Shown in pieces: positions 15,628 to 25,275 of a stretch of DNA of 64,000 nt; the stretch's first letter is position 1, and each line of letters begins with the position of its first letter. The notes beneath the pieces were generated by a model. That model had not been told where the DNA came from. It saw nothing but the letters and a program-made list of their open reading frames with translations, and searched no databases. Source of the stretch: Halomonas aestuarii. GTDB lineage: Bacteria > Pseudomonadota > Gammaproteobacteria > Pseudomonadales > Halomonadaceae. The stretch is from contig NZ_CP018139.1 of NCBI RefSeq assembly GCF_001886615.1, positions 3,479,892-3,543,891 on the forward strand. The letters are read 5' to 3'. The position numbers and the translations under genes were made by a program.

Positions 15628-17220
15628 TTAGCAATCGTTTATGGAGGCAAACTGTGAGCCGAAAGCCGAATAAGGAACTTGCTTGAAGCCGCGAACATCA
15701 GGAGCAAGCAGATTGTGTATATTACTTTCGAAACACGGGATGACAGGACAGTCTTCCTGCATGATCGACTCTGCCTGCCGGTAAAGGTCGCCACGCGCGG
15801 CCTGATCGAATTCACGCCTGGCTTGTTCAAGCAGAGAATCGACCTCCGGATTCGAATATCCGCCGTAGTTTCTCCATCCATTGGTATGCAAGATCTCGTA
15901 GGCATACTCATCGGGGTCGATCAGCCCAAGCCATCCCCAGATACTGGCCTGGAAATCGCCGGTCTGCTTTCGTTGGTACACCGCTCCCGACTCCGACACT
16001 TCAACCGAAATATTGGTGCCAAGCGTCTGGTTGACCTGCAGAGCAAACACTTCGGCAAACCGCTTCCACCAGCCAGAGCCCCACGTCAGCAGCTTGACTT
16101 CTGTATCGGCAGGGTATGCAGATTTCGAGAGCTCCTCCAGGGCCTTCTCGGCATCCATGTTCAGGATGTCGGATGTCGTCTTTCGGCTTGCCCACGAGAT
16201 CGAGCTGGGAATGACGCCTTTGGCGACTTTCCCTTCGCCGAAGAGCACGACATCCACCATTGCCTGGCGGCTGAAGGCCATGGAGAGTGCTCGCCGAAAG
16301 TGAACGTCATCAAAGGGAGCAGCCTGCGTATTCAGGCTGATAAAGCGTGTGTTGACGCCTGGCGAACTCAGCACCTGCACCCTTGAGTCGTCCTTGAGGT
16401 TCTTGACATCAGAGAACGGTGCCGTACTCGTGATGTCCACATTGCCGCCGAGCAGAGCAGTGACGCCTGCGCTCTCTTCGGAGATCAAGGGGATATTGAT
16501 CTTAGGGATTTTCGGCTGATCCGCGACAAAATACTCGTTAAAACTTTCCAGCGTCACGGAAGCTCCGGCTTCCATGTTGGTGACCCGGTAGGCTCCGGTT
16601 CCGACCGGCGAGGTCGAGAAGTCATCAGGTGTTCCGTTTTCAAGAAGATGTTTAGGAACGATCTGACTTCCTGTCCGAGTATTGGTCAAGTAACTCAGCA
16701 TGGGCGCAAAAGGCTCACGCGTGACGATCTCGATTTCGAGTCGATCCAGCACCTTGATTTCGGATACCGCTTCAAACTTGGTGCGGTGGGGTGAACCCTG
16801 GCTTTCGTCCATTGTGCGTTCGAGGCTGAACTTCACGTCTTCTGCCGTGACATCATGACCGTCATGGAATTTGATGCCATCGCGAAGCTTGAACCTCAGT
16901 ACGGTTGGGCTGACGATTTCGTAGCTTTCCGCCAGATCCGGTACGATCTCCATGTCTTCATTGAACTTGACGAGACTATTGAAGACACCCCAGAGAACGT
17001 AGAACTCAGGAATGAGAGTCGCTTGCGATGGATCCAGTGTATTGATTGTCGTGAAGCCAGTAATCGCTGCTGTCAGCTCACTGCATCCTGTTTCTGCGAA
17101 TGCCTTGGAGGCCCATGCTGGTGTCATTGCCAACAACCCCCCGGCCGCTCCGGCCTTGAGGAGTGTCCGACGACTCATGTTAAGCTCAACATTCTTTGTT
17201 TCTTTCATTTGTTCGCTCAT
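15628..17220 (-). CDS. ABC transporter substrate-binding protein (SBP_bac_5), Tat signal
   Basis: The 530-residue protein of the oligopeptide/dipeptide/nickel binding family is exported by the Tat system: MSRRTLLKAGAAGG followed by a hydrophobic stretch and AWASKAFA. Typical family segments follow (LRDGIKFHDGHDVTAEDVKFSLER; RRALSMAFSRQAM). Substrate cannot be read from the sequence; family members bind peptides, opines, glycosides or metal complexes. Two starts are possible, 17220 (AAAGGA upstream) and the ATG 14 codons later at MSRR; the first is listed. The oxidase gene ends 40 bases upstream. Confidence 0.9.
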   Translation of the reverse strand: MSEQMKETKNVELNMSRRTLLKAGAAGGLLAMTPAWASKAFAETGCSELTAAITGFTTINTLDPSQATLIPEFYVLWGVFNSLVKFNEDMEIVPDLAESYEIVSPTVLRFKLRDGIKFHDGHDVTAEDVKFSLERTMDESQGSPHRTKFEAVSEIKVLDRLEIEIVTREPFAPMLSYLTNTRTGSQIVPKHLLENGTPDDFSTSPVGTGAYRVTNMEAGASVTLESFNEYFVADQPKIPKINIPLISEESAGVTALLGGNVDITSTAPFSDVKNLKDDSRVQVLSSPGVNTRFISLNTQAAPFDDVHFRRALSMAFSRQAMVDVVLFGEGKVAKGVIPSSISWASRKTTSDILNMDAEKALEELSKSAYPADTEVKLLTWGSGWWKRFAEVFALQVNQTLGTNISVEVSESGAVYQRKQTGDFQASIWGWLGLIDPDEYAYEILHTNGWRNYGGYSNPEVDSLLEQARREFDQAARGDLYRQAESIMQEDCPVIPCFESNIHNLLAPDVRGFKQVPYSAFGSQFASINDC

Positions 17221-17260
17221 TTTTTTATTTCCTTTTGTAATTTTATTAAGTCTTGATTAT

Positions 17261-18775
17261 TCAAATATCCGGCACATCGAATAACCTCTTTGACTCTTTG
17301 AGAAATGTTTGTACTTCGCTTTTTCTATCGACCTCTGTCCAGTGAAGCTCCCTGGCCATGATGCGGCTGACATGGTCGACGTCTAGCTCAGGTAAAGCAT
17401 CGTAATCCCATCCAATACCCAACCTCCTATAGATCACATCGAAAATTGTTCTGGCATCTTCATCTTTAACGGCTTTCTTGATGCTCTCTTCGCTGAACTC
17501 CGAATAGAAATTGTCCGCATAGTTCAAGGAAAATTCGGACGCATACTCGAGTGAGGTTTTCTGTCCGTGCGGCTCGATTTCCTGGAGTAGCTTGGTGACG
17601 ACCTCCCTGCCCGTATCCCTGTGACTCATGATAGGGCCTGCAGTCAGCGCATAGACCCCCGACAAGCCATGCCTGGAGAGGTCGTGAAGGACCTTGTTGC
17701 GAGCGCCCTTCGGCTGGTTTTCGTCGAAGGTCAAGGGGCGCACCCCTGCCCAGGTACTGACAATATCCTCATGGGTGATCTTCAGACCGGGAAAGAGTGA
17801 TGCCGTCTCCTCAAGGAGAAATCTCACGTCGTCGCTATCCGCATGCACCTCATCGGGGTTGCCCTCATACAAGGTCTCAGTGGGCCCGATGTAGTGGTAG
17901 TCAGACCACGGAATACAATAGAAGGGTTCACCTTGGCTGTTTAACTTGGTGATTCCCTGACCTCGGCAGGCTTCCGGCAACTTGACGACAATATGAGCGC
18001 CTTTTGTTCCCGTTGACTTGCGTGGCATGGTACTTTCAACGTCCGAAAGCACGCGATCGATCCATGCACCAGCCATAACCATGACGCGGGATGCCTTAAC
18101 TTGAGCAGTCTTGCCTCCGTGACCCTTCAGTTCAATCGTTCTTTCACCTCCTGACGCGTCCTTTATCTTGGCTACCGTATAATTGAGCGTTACAGCGCCA
18201 AGACGCTTGGCATCCATGACTGCATCTACACAGAGTCTTTCGGGCCAATTGAACTGGTATTCCGTGAACTTGGCAGCGCCGATCAGCTTATCCTTGTTCG
18301 ATAGTGATGCAATGAGAGGATTTGATAGTGCCTCACTTTTGCCAATTCTTTGGTAGTCCAGTGGAACGTCGTCAGGTGTGAAACGAGACAAGACGGAGAA
18401 CCCTAGATCAATCTGCCATGGTTTGAAGTCATCGTCAGAGTAGATCGGCAGGATGAAGTTGATACTATTGACGCGCTGCGGGACCGATTTAACAACTTCG
18501 TACCTTGCCTTCATGGCTTGCTTTGACATCTTCAGCGCATTCAGCAGCCTGGACGGATGCATCATGAAGGTTCTGACAGGCTTCGGCGCCTCAAAATACC
18601 TGAGGCCACAATGAAGGAGTCTACTGGAACGACTGGTAGCGCCAGATGCAAAATCATCTTTTTCCACCAGCAGCACGGAGTAACCCTCGGCAGCGACTTC
18701 GCGGGCGGTGCTTGCTCCAATGATGCCACCGCCTATGACGACAACGTCAAATGTCTGTCCGTTGATATTTTCCAT
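17261..18775 (-). CDS. GlpD-like FAD-dependent oxidoreductase (DAO family)
   Basis: The 504-residue protein has the dinucleotide-binding motif VVVIGGGIIGASTAREVA at residues 10-27 and the GlpD-type 'ASGATSRSSRLLHCGLRYFE'. Overall it resembles aerobic glycerol-3-phosphate dehydrogenase, including the C-terminal helical region (DEDARTIFDVIYRRLGI), but it is encoded first in an operon with a peptide-family ABC transporter and an SDR enzyme, not with glycerol genes. It may oxidise the transported compound or a phosphodiester breakdown product. It is a membrane-associated quinone-linked enzyme in known relatives. GC content is near 50%, unlike the core. Confidence 0.8.
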   Translation of the reverse strand: MENINGQTFDVVVIGGGIIGASTAREVAAEGYSVLLVEKDDFASGATSRSSRLLHCGLRYFEAPKPVRTFMMHPSRLLNALKMSKQAMKARYEVVKSVPQRVNSINFILPIYSDDDFKPWQIDLGFSVLSRFTPDDVPLDYQRIGKSEALSNPLIASLSNKDKLIGAAKFTEYQFNWPERLCVDAVMDAKRLGAVTLNYTVAKIKDASGGERTIELKGHGGKTAQVKASRVMVMAGAWIDRVLSDVESTMPRKSTGTKGAHIVVKLPEACRGQGITKLNSQGEPFYCIPWSDYHYIGPTETLYEGNPDEVHADSDDVRFLLEETASLFPGLKITHEDIVSTWAGVRPLTFDENQPKGARNKVLHDLSRHGLSGVYALTAGPIMSHRDTGREVVTKLLQEIEPHGQKTSLEYASEFSLNYADNFYSEFSEESIKKAVKDEDARTIFDVIYRRLGIGWDYDALPELDVDHVSRIMARELHWTEVDRKSEVQTFLKESKRLFDVPDI

Positions 18776-19437
18776 TTATTTCTTGTATTCATTAATAAAA
18801 TTGTGCGTCTAAGCATGGATACACAGGGGTATAATATCAAATGCACGTTAGTTGTTTGCGTATGCATTCATGTTATGCCTTCAATCGGTGCATGGGCCAT
18901 TCTGTTTGTTTGAAAACATTTTGCACGCAATCAGTTAGAAGGAAGGGAGGGCCAGTGGGTAACTCGCGATGCTTGGCCGAAGGGTTCCGAGGTGATTTCC
19001 AACACACGAGAATCGCGTCCGACTTCAGCGGTAACGCTATAGAAAAGGGGCCATTTCCGAGACAGCCCAGGTGAGGGTTGAGCGGGTCGTCGATGAGGTA
19101 CGCCGCCGAGTGGTGATCACCCACCACGAGCGTGTCACACTTCGGAAGGGCAAGGCATCCTCACGCCACCTAACCGGGTGCTCCAGGCCTCATGCCACCG
19201 ACCTGCACTCGAATGGCGCATCACCAATATCAATAATTGGCATTTTCGATCGTCATTCATATCCATAACAATCGGCTATGTGGCTCTGCTAAGCTGTATC
19301 GGTTCCCCTGCAAGACACACACGCCCCACCCTGGTCGGGGCAAGGGCGCCGCATGGCCCCCCGACAGCCCCGGCCCACGAAGCCCGTCGGCCATCTGGGG
19401 TGAAGAATCCCGGGGTGAAGAATAAAGGAGACGTTGC
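18776..19437. other. 662-bp intergenic region with divergent promoters
   Basis: It separates the GlpD-like operon (minus) from the osmoprotectant transporter operon (plus). A TATAAT lies at 18830-18835 on the plus strand. Just before the second operon, GGGGTGAAGAAT is repeated in tandem (19397-19408, 19412-19423). Open frames here (for example 18873-19127, minus) have no ribosome binding site and I do not call them genes. Composition changes to GC-rich toward the right. Confidence 0.45.
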
Positions 19438-20103
19438 TTGGAACTGTTTCAGTACGCTCTGGACAACCTGGAGCTCCTGTTGACCCGGACGGTCGAGCAC
19501 ATTTCGCTGGTGGCCGTGGCGGTCGGCATCGCGACCCTGACCGGGGTGCCGATCGGCATTGCCATCACCAAGAACGAGCGCGCGGCCAAGACCGTGCTGT
19601 ACATCGCCTCGATCATCGTGACGATCCCGTCCATCGCCCTGTTCGGGATCATGATTCCGATCCTGTCGCTGATCGGCCAGGGCATCGGCTACATGCCCGC
19701 GGTCATCGCCGTGCTGCTCTATTCGCAGCTGCCGATCATCCGCAACACCTACACGGCCATCAACAACGTGGATCCCGCCCTGCGCGAGGCCGCCCGCGGC
19801 ATCGGCATGAGCCCCAACCAGCGCCTGCGCATGGTCGAGATCCCGCTGGCCGTGCCGGTGATCATGGCCGGCGTGCGCACCGCGGTGGTACTCAACATCG
19901 GCGTCATGGCGATCGCCGCCTACATCGGCGCCGGGGGACTCGGCACCTTCATCAGCCGCGGCATCTCCCAGTCCGATCCGCGCCAGCTGATCGTCGGCGC
20001 CGTCGCTGTCAGCGTGCTGGCAATCATCGTCGACTATTCGCTGCTGGCGTTGCAGAAGCGCCTGACGCCCAAGGGCATGGAGCGCGCCGCCGCCACCGCC
20101 TGA
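19438..20103 (+). CDS. osmoprotectant ABC transporter permease (OpuCB/YehW type)
   Basis: The 221-residue permease is of the glycine betaine/choline/carnitine family. It has about five membrane segments and the EAA loop 'EAARGIGMSPNQRLRMVEIPLA'. It starts at TTG (19438), with AGGAG seven bases upstream; no ATG fits. It is the first gene of a four-gene operon (permease, ATPase, permease, binding protein) that takes up compatible solutes under osmotic stress. Confidence 0.92.
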   Translation: MELFQYALDNLELLLTRTVEHISLVAVAVGIATLTGVPIGIAITKNERAAKTVLYIASIIVTIPSIALFGIMIPILSLIGQGIGYMPAVIAVLLYSQLPIIRNTYTAINNVDPALREAARGIGMSPNQRLRMVEIPLAVPVIMAGVRTAVVLNIGVMAIAAYIGAGGLGTFISRGISQSDPRQLIVGAVAVSVLAIIVDYSLLALQKRLTPKGMERAAATA

Positions 20104-20146
20104 GCCGTCATCCGCGAGACACTGCCGACTCGACAAGGACCGCTAC

Positions 20147-21328
20147 ATGATTCGACTCGATAGCCTGACCAAGGTCTTCGACACGCCCAAGGGCGCCGTG
20201 ACCGCTGCCGACCATATCAGCATGGACGTACCGAGCGGCGAGATCTGCATCCTGCTCGGCCCCTCCGGGTGCGGCAAGACCACCACCCTGAAGATGATTA
20301 ACCGCATCATCCGCCCCACCTCGGGCAAGGTGTTCATCAACGGCGAGGACACCACCAGCCTCGACACCCAGGAGCTGCGCCGCAGCATCGGCTACGTGAT
20401 CCAGCAGATCGGCCTGTTCCCCAACATGACCATCGAGGAGAACATCACCGTGGTGCCCAAGCTGCTGGGCTGGGACAAGGCGAAGTACAAGGAGCGCGCC
20501 CGCGAGATGATGCGGATGATCGCCCTGGAGCCGGATGCCTTCCTCAAGCGCTACCCGAGCGAGCTCTCCGGCGGCCAGCAGCAGCGCATCGGCGTGGCCC
20601 GGGCCCTGGCCGCCGACCCGCCAGTGATGCTGATGGACGAGCCCTTCGGCGCCATCGACCCGATCAACCGGGCGGTGATCCAGGACGAATTCCTGAAGAT
20701 GCAGCAGGATCTCAAGAAGACCATCATGTTCGTCAGCCACGACATCGACGAGGCGATCAAGATGGGCGACCGCATCGCCATCTTCCGCGAAGGCAAGCTG
20801 GTGCAGTACTCGGAGCCCGACGAGCTGCTGGCCGCGCCCAGGAACGACTTCGTCGAGTCCTTCCTCGGCGAGGACCGCGCGCTCAAGCGCCTCAACCTGG
20901 TCAAGGTCCGCGACCTGGCCAGCAACGAGATCGGTCTGGTACGACCGGACGACACCCTCGCCACCGCCCTCGAGCGCATCGAGTCATACGGCTACCTGAA
21001 CAGCATCGTGATGGTGAACGACAAGCGCCAGCCGGTGGGCATCATCAATTCCGCCGTGGCCCGCACCACCAAGGGCCATTGCCGCGACCACTTCCAGAGC
21101 GTGCCGGTGGTGGTCAGCCTCGACGATGACCTGCGCAAGGTCGCCTCGCTGATGTTCTCCAACGACATGACCTGGGTGCCCTGCGTCGACGATGACGGCC
21201 GCATCGTCGGCCAGATCACCCAGCGGGCGATCACCCACCACCTGGGCTCCCGCTACCGCGCCCACTCCAGGAGCGGCATCGGCGCCACGGGCACCGAGGC
21301 GTCACCGTCACCAGCCAGCAAGGAGTAA
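20147..21328 (+). CDS. osmoprotectant ABC transporter ATPase with CBS domains (OpuCA/ProV type)
   Basis: The 393-residue protein has Walker A LLGPSGCGKTTT, signature LSGGQQQRIGVARAL, Walker B VMLMDEPFGAIDP, and after about residue 250 a pair of CBS domains (EIGLVRPDDTLATALERIES; VVSLDDDLRKVASLMFSND). CBS domains in OpuA-type ATPases sense ionic strength. It is 43 bases downstream of the first permease gene. Confidence 0.93.
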   Translation: MIRLDSLTKVFDTPKGAVTAADHISMDVPSGEICILLGPSGCGKTTTLKMINRIIRPTSGKVFINGEDTTSLDTQELRRSIGYVIQQIGLFPNMTIEENITVVPKLLGWDKAKYKERAREMMRMIALEPDAFLKRYPSELSGGQQQRIGVARALAADPPVMLMDEPFGAIDPINRAVIQDEFLKMQQDLKKTIMFVSHDIDEAIKMGDRIAIFREGKLVQYSEPDELLAAPRNDFVESFLGEDRALKRLNLVKVRDLASNEIGLVRPDDTLATALERIESYGYLNSIVMVNDKRQPVGIINSAVARTTKGHCRDHFQSVPVVVSLDDDLRKVASLMFSNDMTWVPCVDDDGRIVGQITQRAITHHLGSRYRAHSRSGIGATGTEASPSPASKE

Positions 21329-21332
21329 GCCC

Positions 21333-22064
21333 ATGCCGACGCTGAACCTCTCGGGGGCCATGCGGCTGCTGGTGCTGGTAGCGTTCTTCGTGGCCGGGGT
21401 CTGGAGCCAGTCCAGCGGCGTGATCGACGACTTCATCTTCTACCTGCCGGACATCCAGTACCTGGCGGTGCAGCACCTGTGGCTGACCGCCGTCTCCGGC
21501 AGCCTGGCGATCCTCGTCGCCATCCCGCTGGGTATCCTGCTGTCGCGCCCCAGCATGGCCAAGGTCGCCGAATCCGCGATGCAGGTGCTCAACGTGGGTA
21601 CCACCATCCCGACACTGGCGGTACTGGCCCTGTCGATGAGCTTCCTGGGCATCGGCACCGTGCCGGCCATCTTCGGGCTCTTCGTGGCGACACTTCTGCC
21701 GATCACCCGTAACACCTACACTGGCCTCAAGGGCGTCTCGCCGGCCCTCATGGAGGCGGCGGCGGGCATTGGCATGTCGCCCACCCAGCGCCTGCTGCGG
21801 GTCGAGCTGCCCAATGCCCTGTACGTGATCTTCGCCGGCATCCGCACGGCGCTGGCCATCAACATCGGCACCGTGCCCCTGGCCTTCCTGATCGGGGCCG
21901 GAGGCCTCGGTGAGCTGATCTTCACCGGCATCGACCTCTACGACCCGGTGATGATGCTCTCCGGCGCCATCCCCACGGCATTGCTGGCGGTCGTGGTCGA
22001 CATGCTCATCGCCATCACCGCCTTCCTGGTGGTGCCGCGCGGCGTGAATCCCGGTCGCGCCTGA
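21333..22064 (+). CDS. osmoprotectant ABC transporter permease (OpuCD/YehY type)
   Basis: The 243-residue second permease of the osmoprotectant transporter has the EAA loop 'EAAAGIGMSPTQRLLRVELPNA', nearly the same as the first permease, so the channel is probably a heterodimer. The ATG at 21333 has AAGGAG upstream and lies four bases after the ATPase stop; the open frame extends 47 codons into the ATPase gene but is a shadow there. Confidence 0.92.
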   Translation: MPTLNLSGAMRLLVLVAFFVAGVWSQSSGVIDDFIFYLPDIQYLAVQHLWLTAVSGSLAILVAIPLGILLSRPSMAKVAESAMQVLNVGTTIPTLAVLALSMSFLGIGTVPAIFGLFVATLLPITRNTYTGLKGVSPALMEAAAGIGMSPTQRLLRVELPNALYVIFAGIRTALAINIGTVPLAFLIGAGGLGELIFTGIDLYDPVMMLSGAIPTALLAVVVDMLIAITAFLVVPRGVNPGRA

Positions 22065-22142
22065 TGGCAACCAGCTCCCGTTCCCGCAACGGGGGCACAC
22101 GACAACAGCAACGAACGACCCATCGACGACAAGGAGCAACGC

Positions 22143-23024
22143 ATGAAGAACGTGATGACCCTGCTATCCGGCCTGGCACTGGCCGGGACCCTGGCCACCG
22201 CCCAGGCCAACGAGGTCGTGGTCGGCGGCAAGAACTTCACCGAGCAGCAGATCCTTGCCAGCATGACCAGCCAGTATCTGGAGCACCTCGGCTATGACGT
22301 CGAGAAGCGCTCCGGCATGGGCTCGGCCGTGCTGCGCCAGGCCCAGGAGAATGGCCAGATCGACCTGTACTGGGAGTACACCGGCACCTCGCTGATCAAC
22401 TACAACGATGTCACCGAGCGCCTGTCGCCGGAAGAGACCTACGAGCGGGTCAAGGAACTCGACGCCGAGAAGGGCCTGGTATGGCTCGCGCCCTCCGACG
22501 CCAACAACACCTATGCCCTGGCCATGCGCGAGGATGATGCCGAGGAGCGTGGCATCGCGACCCTGTCCGACCTCGCCCAGGCGGTGAACGACGACGAGGG
22601 CCTGACCTTCGCCCTGAACGCCGAGTTCTATGCCCGCGAGGACGGCTGGCGCCCGCTGCAGCAGGCCTATGACTTCCGCGTCGGCCGCGCCGACGTCAAG
22701 CGCATGGATTCCGGCCTGGTCTACCAGGCGCTGCGCGACGGCCAGGTCGAGGTCGGCCTGGTGTTCGCCACCGACGGCCGCATCCCGGCCTTCGACTTCC
22801 GCGTGCTGGCAGACGACCAGGACTACTTCCCGGCCTACGCCCTGACCCCGGTGGTGCGCGCGGAGACCCTCGAGGCCAACCCCGAGCTCGAGGCCCAGAT
22901 GGACAAGCTCTCCGGCCTGCTGGACGATGCGACCATGTCCAGCCTCAACGCCCAGGTCGACGTGGAGAAGCAGACCATCGAGCGGGTGGCCGAGGACTTC
23001 CTCACCGAGCATGACCTGCTCTGA
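22143..23024 (+). CDS. osmoprotectant-binding protein (OpuCC/OsmF type)
   Basis: The 293-residue periplasmic binding protein has a signal peptide (MTLLSGLALAGTLATAQA), then 'VVVGGKNFTEQQILASM' and 'LYWEYTGTS', both typical of the ProX/OpuCC glycine betaine and choline binders. It completes the operon and is followed by a strong terminator. Confidence 0.93.
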   Translation: MKNVMTLLSGLALAGTLATAQANEVVVGGKNFTEQQILASMTSQYLEHLGYDVEKRSGMGSAVLRQAQENGQIDLYWEYTGTSLINYNDVTERLSPEETYERVKELDAEKGLVWLAPSDANNTYALAMREDDAEERGIATLSDLAQAVNDDEGLTFALNAEFYAREDGWRPLQQAYDFRVGRADVKRMDSGLVYQALRDGQVEVGLVFATDGRIPAFDFRVLADDQDYFPAYALTPVVRAETLEANPELEAQMDKLSGLLDDATMSSLNAQVDVEKQTIERVAEDFLTEHDLL

Positions 23025-23068
23025 TCCTCGCCCGGCCGGGTTCCGTCCCGACCAGGCATGATCGTGAC

Positions 23069-23100
23069 GAAGGCCGCCCCAGGGCGGCCTTCATTGGTTT
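23069..23100 (+). terminator. Rho-independent terminator of the osmoprotectant operon
   Basis: GAAGGCCGCCC (23069-23079) and GGGCGGCCTTC (23082-23092) form a perfect 11-bp stem, followed by ATTGGTTT. Confidence 0.85.
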
Positions 23101-23220
23101 GCAACACAAGTTTGCCATCCGCCTGCTAGCGCGCGCCTTGCCTTGAAGGAGTGCCGGTCGGGTGCGATCATCCGCGGCCCGTTGCCCGCACTTCCCGACC
23201 CCCGACAGCGAGACGCCACC

Positions 23221-24063
23221 ATGCACTATCAGGACCACCTGCGCGTCGGCGCCGCCCAGATCAACGCCACCCTGGGCGACGTCGATGCCAACCTCGAACG
23301 CCACCTGGAGATGATCGCCGAGGCCCATCAGGCGGGACTGGAACTGCTGGTGTTCCCGGAGCTCTCCCTGACCGGCTACAGCCTGGGCAGCCGGGTGATC
23401 GAGCTGGCCTGCCCGGCCCAGGACCCGCGCCTGGCCGCCCTCGCCCGGGTGGCGGGCGAGATGCAGGTGATCGTGGGCTTCGTCGAGGAGGCAAGCCCGG
23501 GCGAGTACTACAACGCCCTGGCGATCCTGCAGCACGGCGAGGTTCAGGCCGTGCACCGCAAGCTCAACCTGCCCACCTATGGCGGCCTGGAGGAAGGCAA
23601 GCTCTTCACCCACGGCAGCGAGCTCACCCAGGAGGCGGTGCGCCCGGGCTGGTCCGCCACCTCGCTGATCTGCGCCGACCTGTGGAACCCGGGGCTGGTG
23701 CATGCCGCCCTGCTGGCCCGTCCCACGGTGCTCTGCGCACCAATCAACTCCGCCACGGGCATCGTCAGCGAGGACTTCTCCAACGAGCAGAACTGGGCCA
23801 TCAACCTGCACTTCTACGCCATGACCTACGGCACCCCGGTGATCATGGCCAATCGCTTCGGCCCGGAGAACGGCAGCCACTTCTGGGGCGGGTCGCGCAT
23901 CCTCGGCCCGCGGGGCGAGGTCCTGGCCCAGGCCGAGGATCGCGAGATGCTGATCGAGGCCACACTCTCGCGCACCGCCATCGCCCGGGCCCGCTTCGAG
24001 CTGCCCACCCACCGCGACGCCGACACCCCGCTGGTGCGCGACCTGATGGCCGGCTACCGCTGA
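23221..24063 (+). CDS. carbon-nitrogen hydrolase (nitrilase superfamily)
   Basis: The 280-residue enzyme has the catalytic Glu-Lys-Cys triad of the nitrilase superfamily: E47 in FPELSLTGYS, K114 in HRKLNLPTYG and C151 in ICADLWNP. It should hydrolyse an amide or nitrile. The substrate is unknown. 'YNALAILQHGEVQAVHRKLNLPTYG' resembles the glutaminase half of NAD synthetases. The ATG at 23221 is the conserved start; the open frame begins 26 codons earlier. Monocistronic. Confidence 0.85.
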   Translation: MHYQDHLRVGAAQINATLGDVDANLERHLEMIAEAHQAGLELLVFPELSLTGYSLGSRVIELACPAQDPRLAALARVAGEMQVIVGFVEEASPGEYYNALAILQHGEVQAVHRKLNLPTYGGLEEGKLFTHGSELTQEAVRPGWSATSLICADLWNPGLVHAALLARPTVLCAPINSATGIVSEDFSNEQNWAINLHFYAMTYGTPVIMANRFGPENGSHFWGGSRILGPRGEVLAQAEDREMLIEATLSRTAIARARFELPTHRDADTPLVRDLMAGYR

Positions 24064-24096
24064 AGCCGGGCAAGCGACGCCCTGACACGGGAAGGA

Positions 24097-24378
24097 TCAG
24101 GGCGTGAACTCCCCGAGCATCCGCATGGTCTCGACCTTCAGCCGGTCTTCCACCATGGCCTGCCTGACCTCGTCGGTGGCCATGAAGGACTGGAAGCGCT
24201 CCATGTCCGGCACCTCCAGGATCAGTCCTACCGAGTTAGGGTGCTCGGGGTTCTTGAAGGTGCGGGCGGTGACCCCGATCTGGGCGAACAGCTCGTGCCG
24301 GCTGCCCGGCCCCTGTTTCCAGGCCTTGGCCCAGTGCTCGCCATCCTCGACGTCATGAAACACGATCAGCGTTGCCAT
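24097..24378 (-). CDS. small protein, probable dimeric alpha/beta barrel
   Basis: The 93-residue soluble protein (MATLIVFHDVEDGEHWAKAW and, later, SVGLILEVPDMERFQSFM) has the beta-alpha-beta layout of the ferredoxin-like dimeric barrels seen in DUF1330 and antibiotic-monooxygenase families. No catalytic residues are recognisable. It is convergent with the nitrilase gene. Confidence 0.6.
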   Translation of the reverse strand: MATLIVFHDVEDGEHWAKAWKQGPGSRHELFAQIGVTARTFKNPEHPNSVGLILEVPDMERFQSFMATDEVRQAMVEDRLKVETMRMLGEFTP

Positions 24379-24791
24379 CAGCCTTCACTCCCCTCTGGGA
24401 CAGGACGCCACGTCCCGACAGTAACGGGCAGGAGGGGCTCGCCGATATGCGCACCCTCCTCCGGCCCTCCAGGCGAACCCGGGGACATCAGCGCATCGCC
24501 GTCGTCGTGGCTAGCCCAAGCATAGGCCGCCCTTCCCTTCGCCGCCTCGGCCTCAGGCCGCTGGCAGCAGGGAAATGGCGTTTGTGGTAGTAAGCGAGAC
24601 GGGCTGACCTTCCCCCTGATTGAGGTCCGCGGCGGGGGGAGCGTGGGTGGGTGGCCAATCAATTTGCTTCCGGAAAGACCTGGGTTTCTTGTCAATATCG
24701 AAGCGGCCAGGAGCATTCCGACAAGGACGGAACAGTGTGCCCGCTATCCCCTGGCTGGCCAGCGAGTGACATATGCGCTGAGGGAAGGGGC
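24379..24791. other. intergenic region, no gene supported
   Basis: One plus-strand frame is open from about 24528 to a TAG at 24821-24823 with some protein-like stretches (PINLLPERPGFLVNIEAA), but it has no good start and overlaps the 3' end of the lipocalin-like gene. I do not call it. Confidence 0.35.
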
Positions 24792-25217
24792 TCAGGCCTT
24801 GGTGAACTCCATCCGATAGACCACCTCCTCACCAGTTGTGGGGTCGATGCCAGGAGCACCACTTATGATCAACCGGTCGCCCTTCAGCGTGAACGGACGC
24901 GACAGCATGCCTTGCCAGTTCGGGTTCCAGGAGGCATCGACATGATGCACGACGCGGTCTTCCTCGAGCGTGTAGGACGCGACATATGCCAGCATGTCGT
25001 CGAACAGTTGCGCCTTCTCCGACTCCGTCCAGCCCTCTCCCCTGGACGGCAGCCGGTCACGCCGGAACACGGTTGCCATCATTCGGCCGTCTCGATGATA
25101 GGCGATATACCCGATGGGCGATGGCCCCAGCGCGTCCGTGGTCTCACCTGTCGTGATGGAAGTGCGAGTCCACGTGTCCATACGCCACGATCCGATCAAT
25201 GCGCTTGAATCCGGCAT
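24792..25217 (-). CDS. lipocalin-like domain protein
   Basis: The 141-residue protein begins LIGSWRMDTW and has 'GYIAYHRDGRMMATVF', 'VHHVDASWNPNWQG' and 'LSRPFTLKGDRLIISG', the pattern of the bacterial lipocalin-like domain (Pfam lipocalin_5). It is a small beta-barrel that may bind a hydrophobic ligand. There is no signal peptide, so it acts in the cytoplasm. Confidence 0.8.
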   Translation of the reverse strand: MPDSSALIGSWRMDTWTRTSITTGETTDALGPSPIGYIAYHRDGRMMATVFRRDRLPSRGEGWTESEKAQLFDDMLAYVASYTLEEDRVVHHVDASWNPNWQGMLSRPFTLKGDRLIISGAPGIDPTTGEEVVYRMEFTKA

Positions 25218-25275
25218 GCCATACCCCCCTCGAACATCCCTTGGTTGCTAAATGTCGGGCTCTGGGTGATTCATT

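Noticed and set aside
18873..19127. 84-codon minus-strand frame in the large intergenic region
   Set aside because: Some stretches look protein-like (AAYLIDDPLNPHLG), but there is no start signal and the end is not coding-like. A remnant is possible but not supported.
24528..24823. 98-codon plus-strand open frame without ATG
   Set aside because: Open frames of this length are common in GC-rich DNA; it overlaps the end of the lipocalin-like gene and has no start signal.
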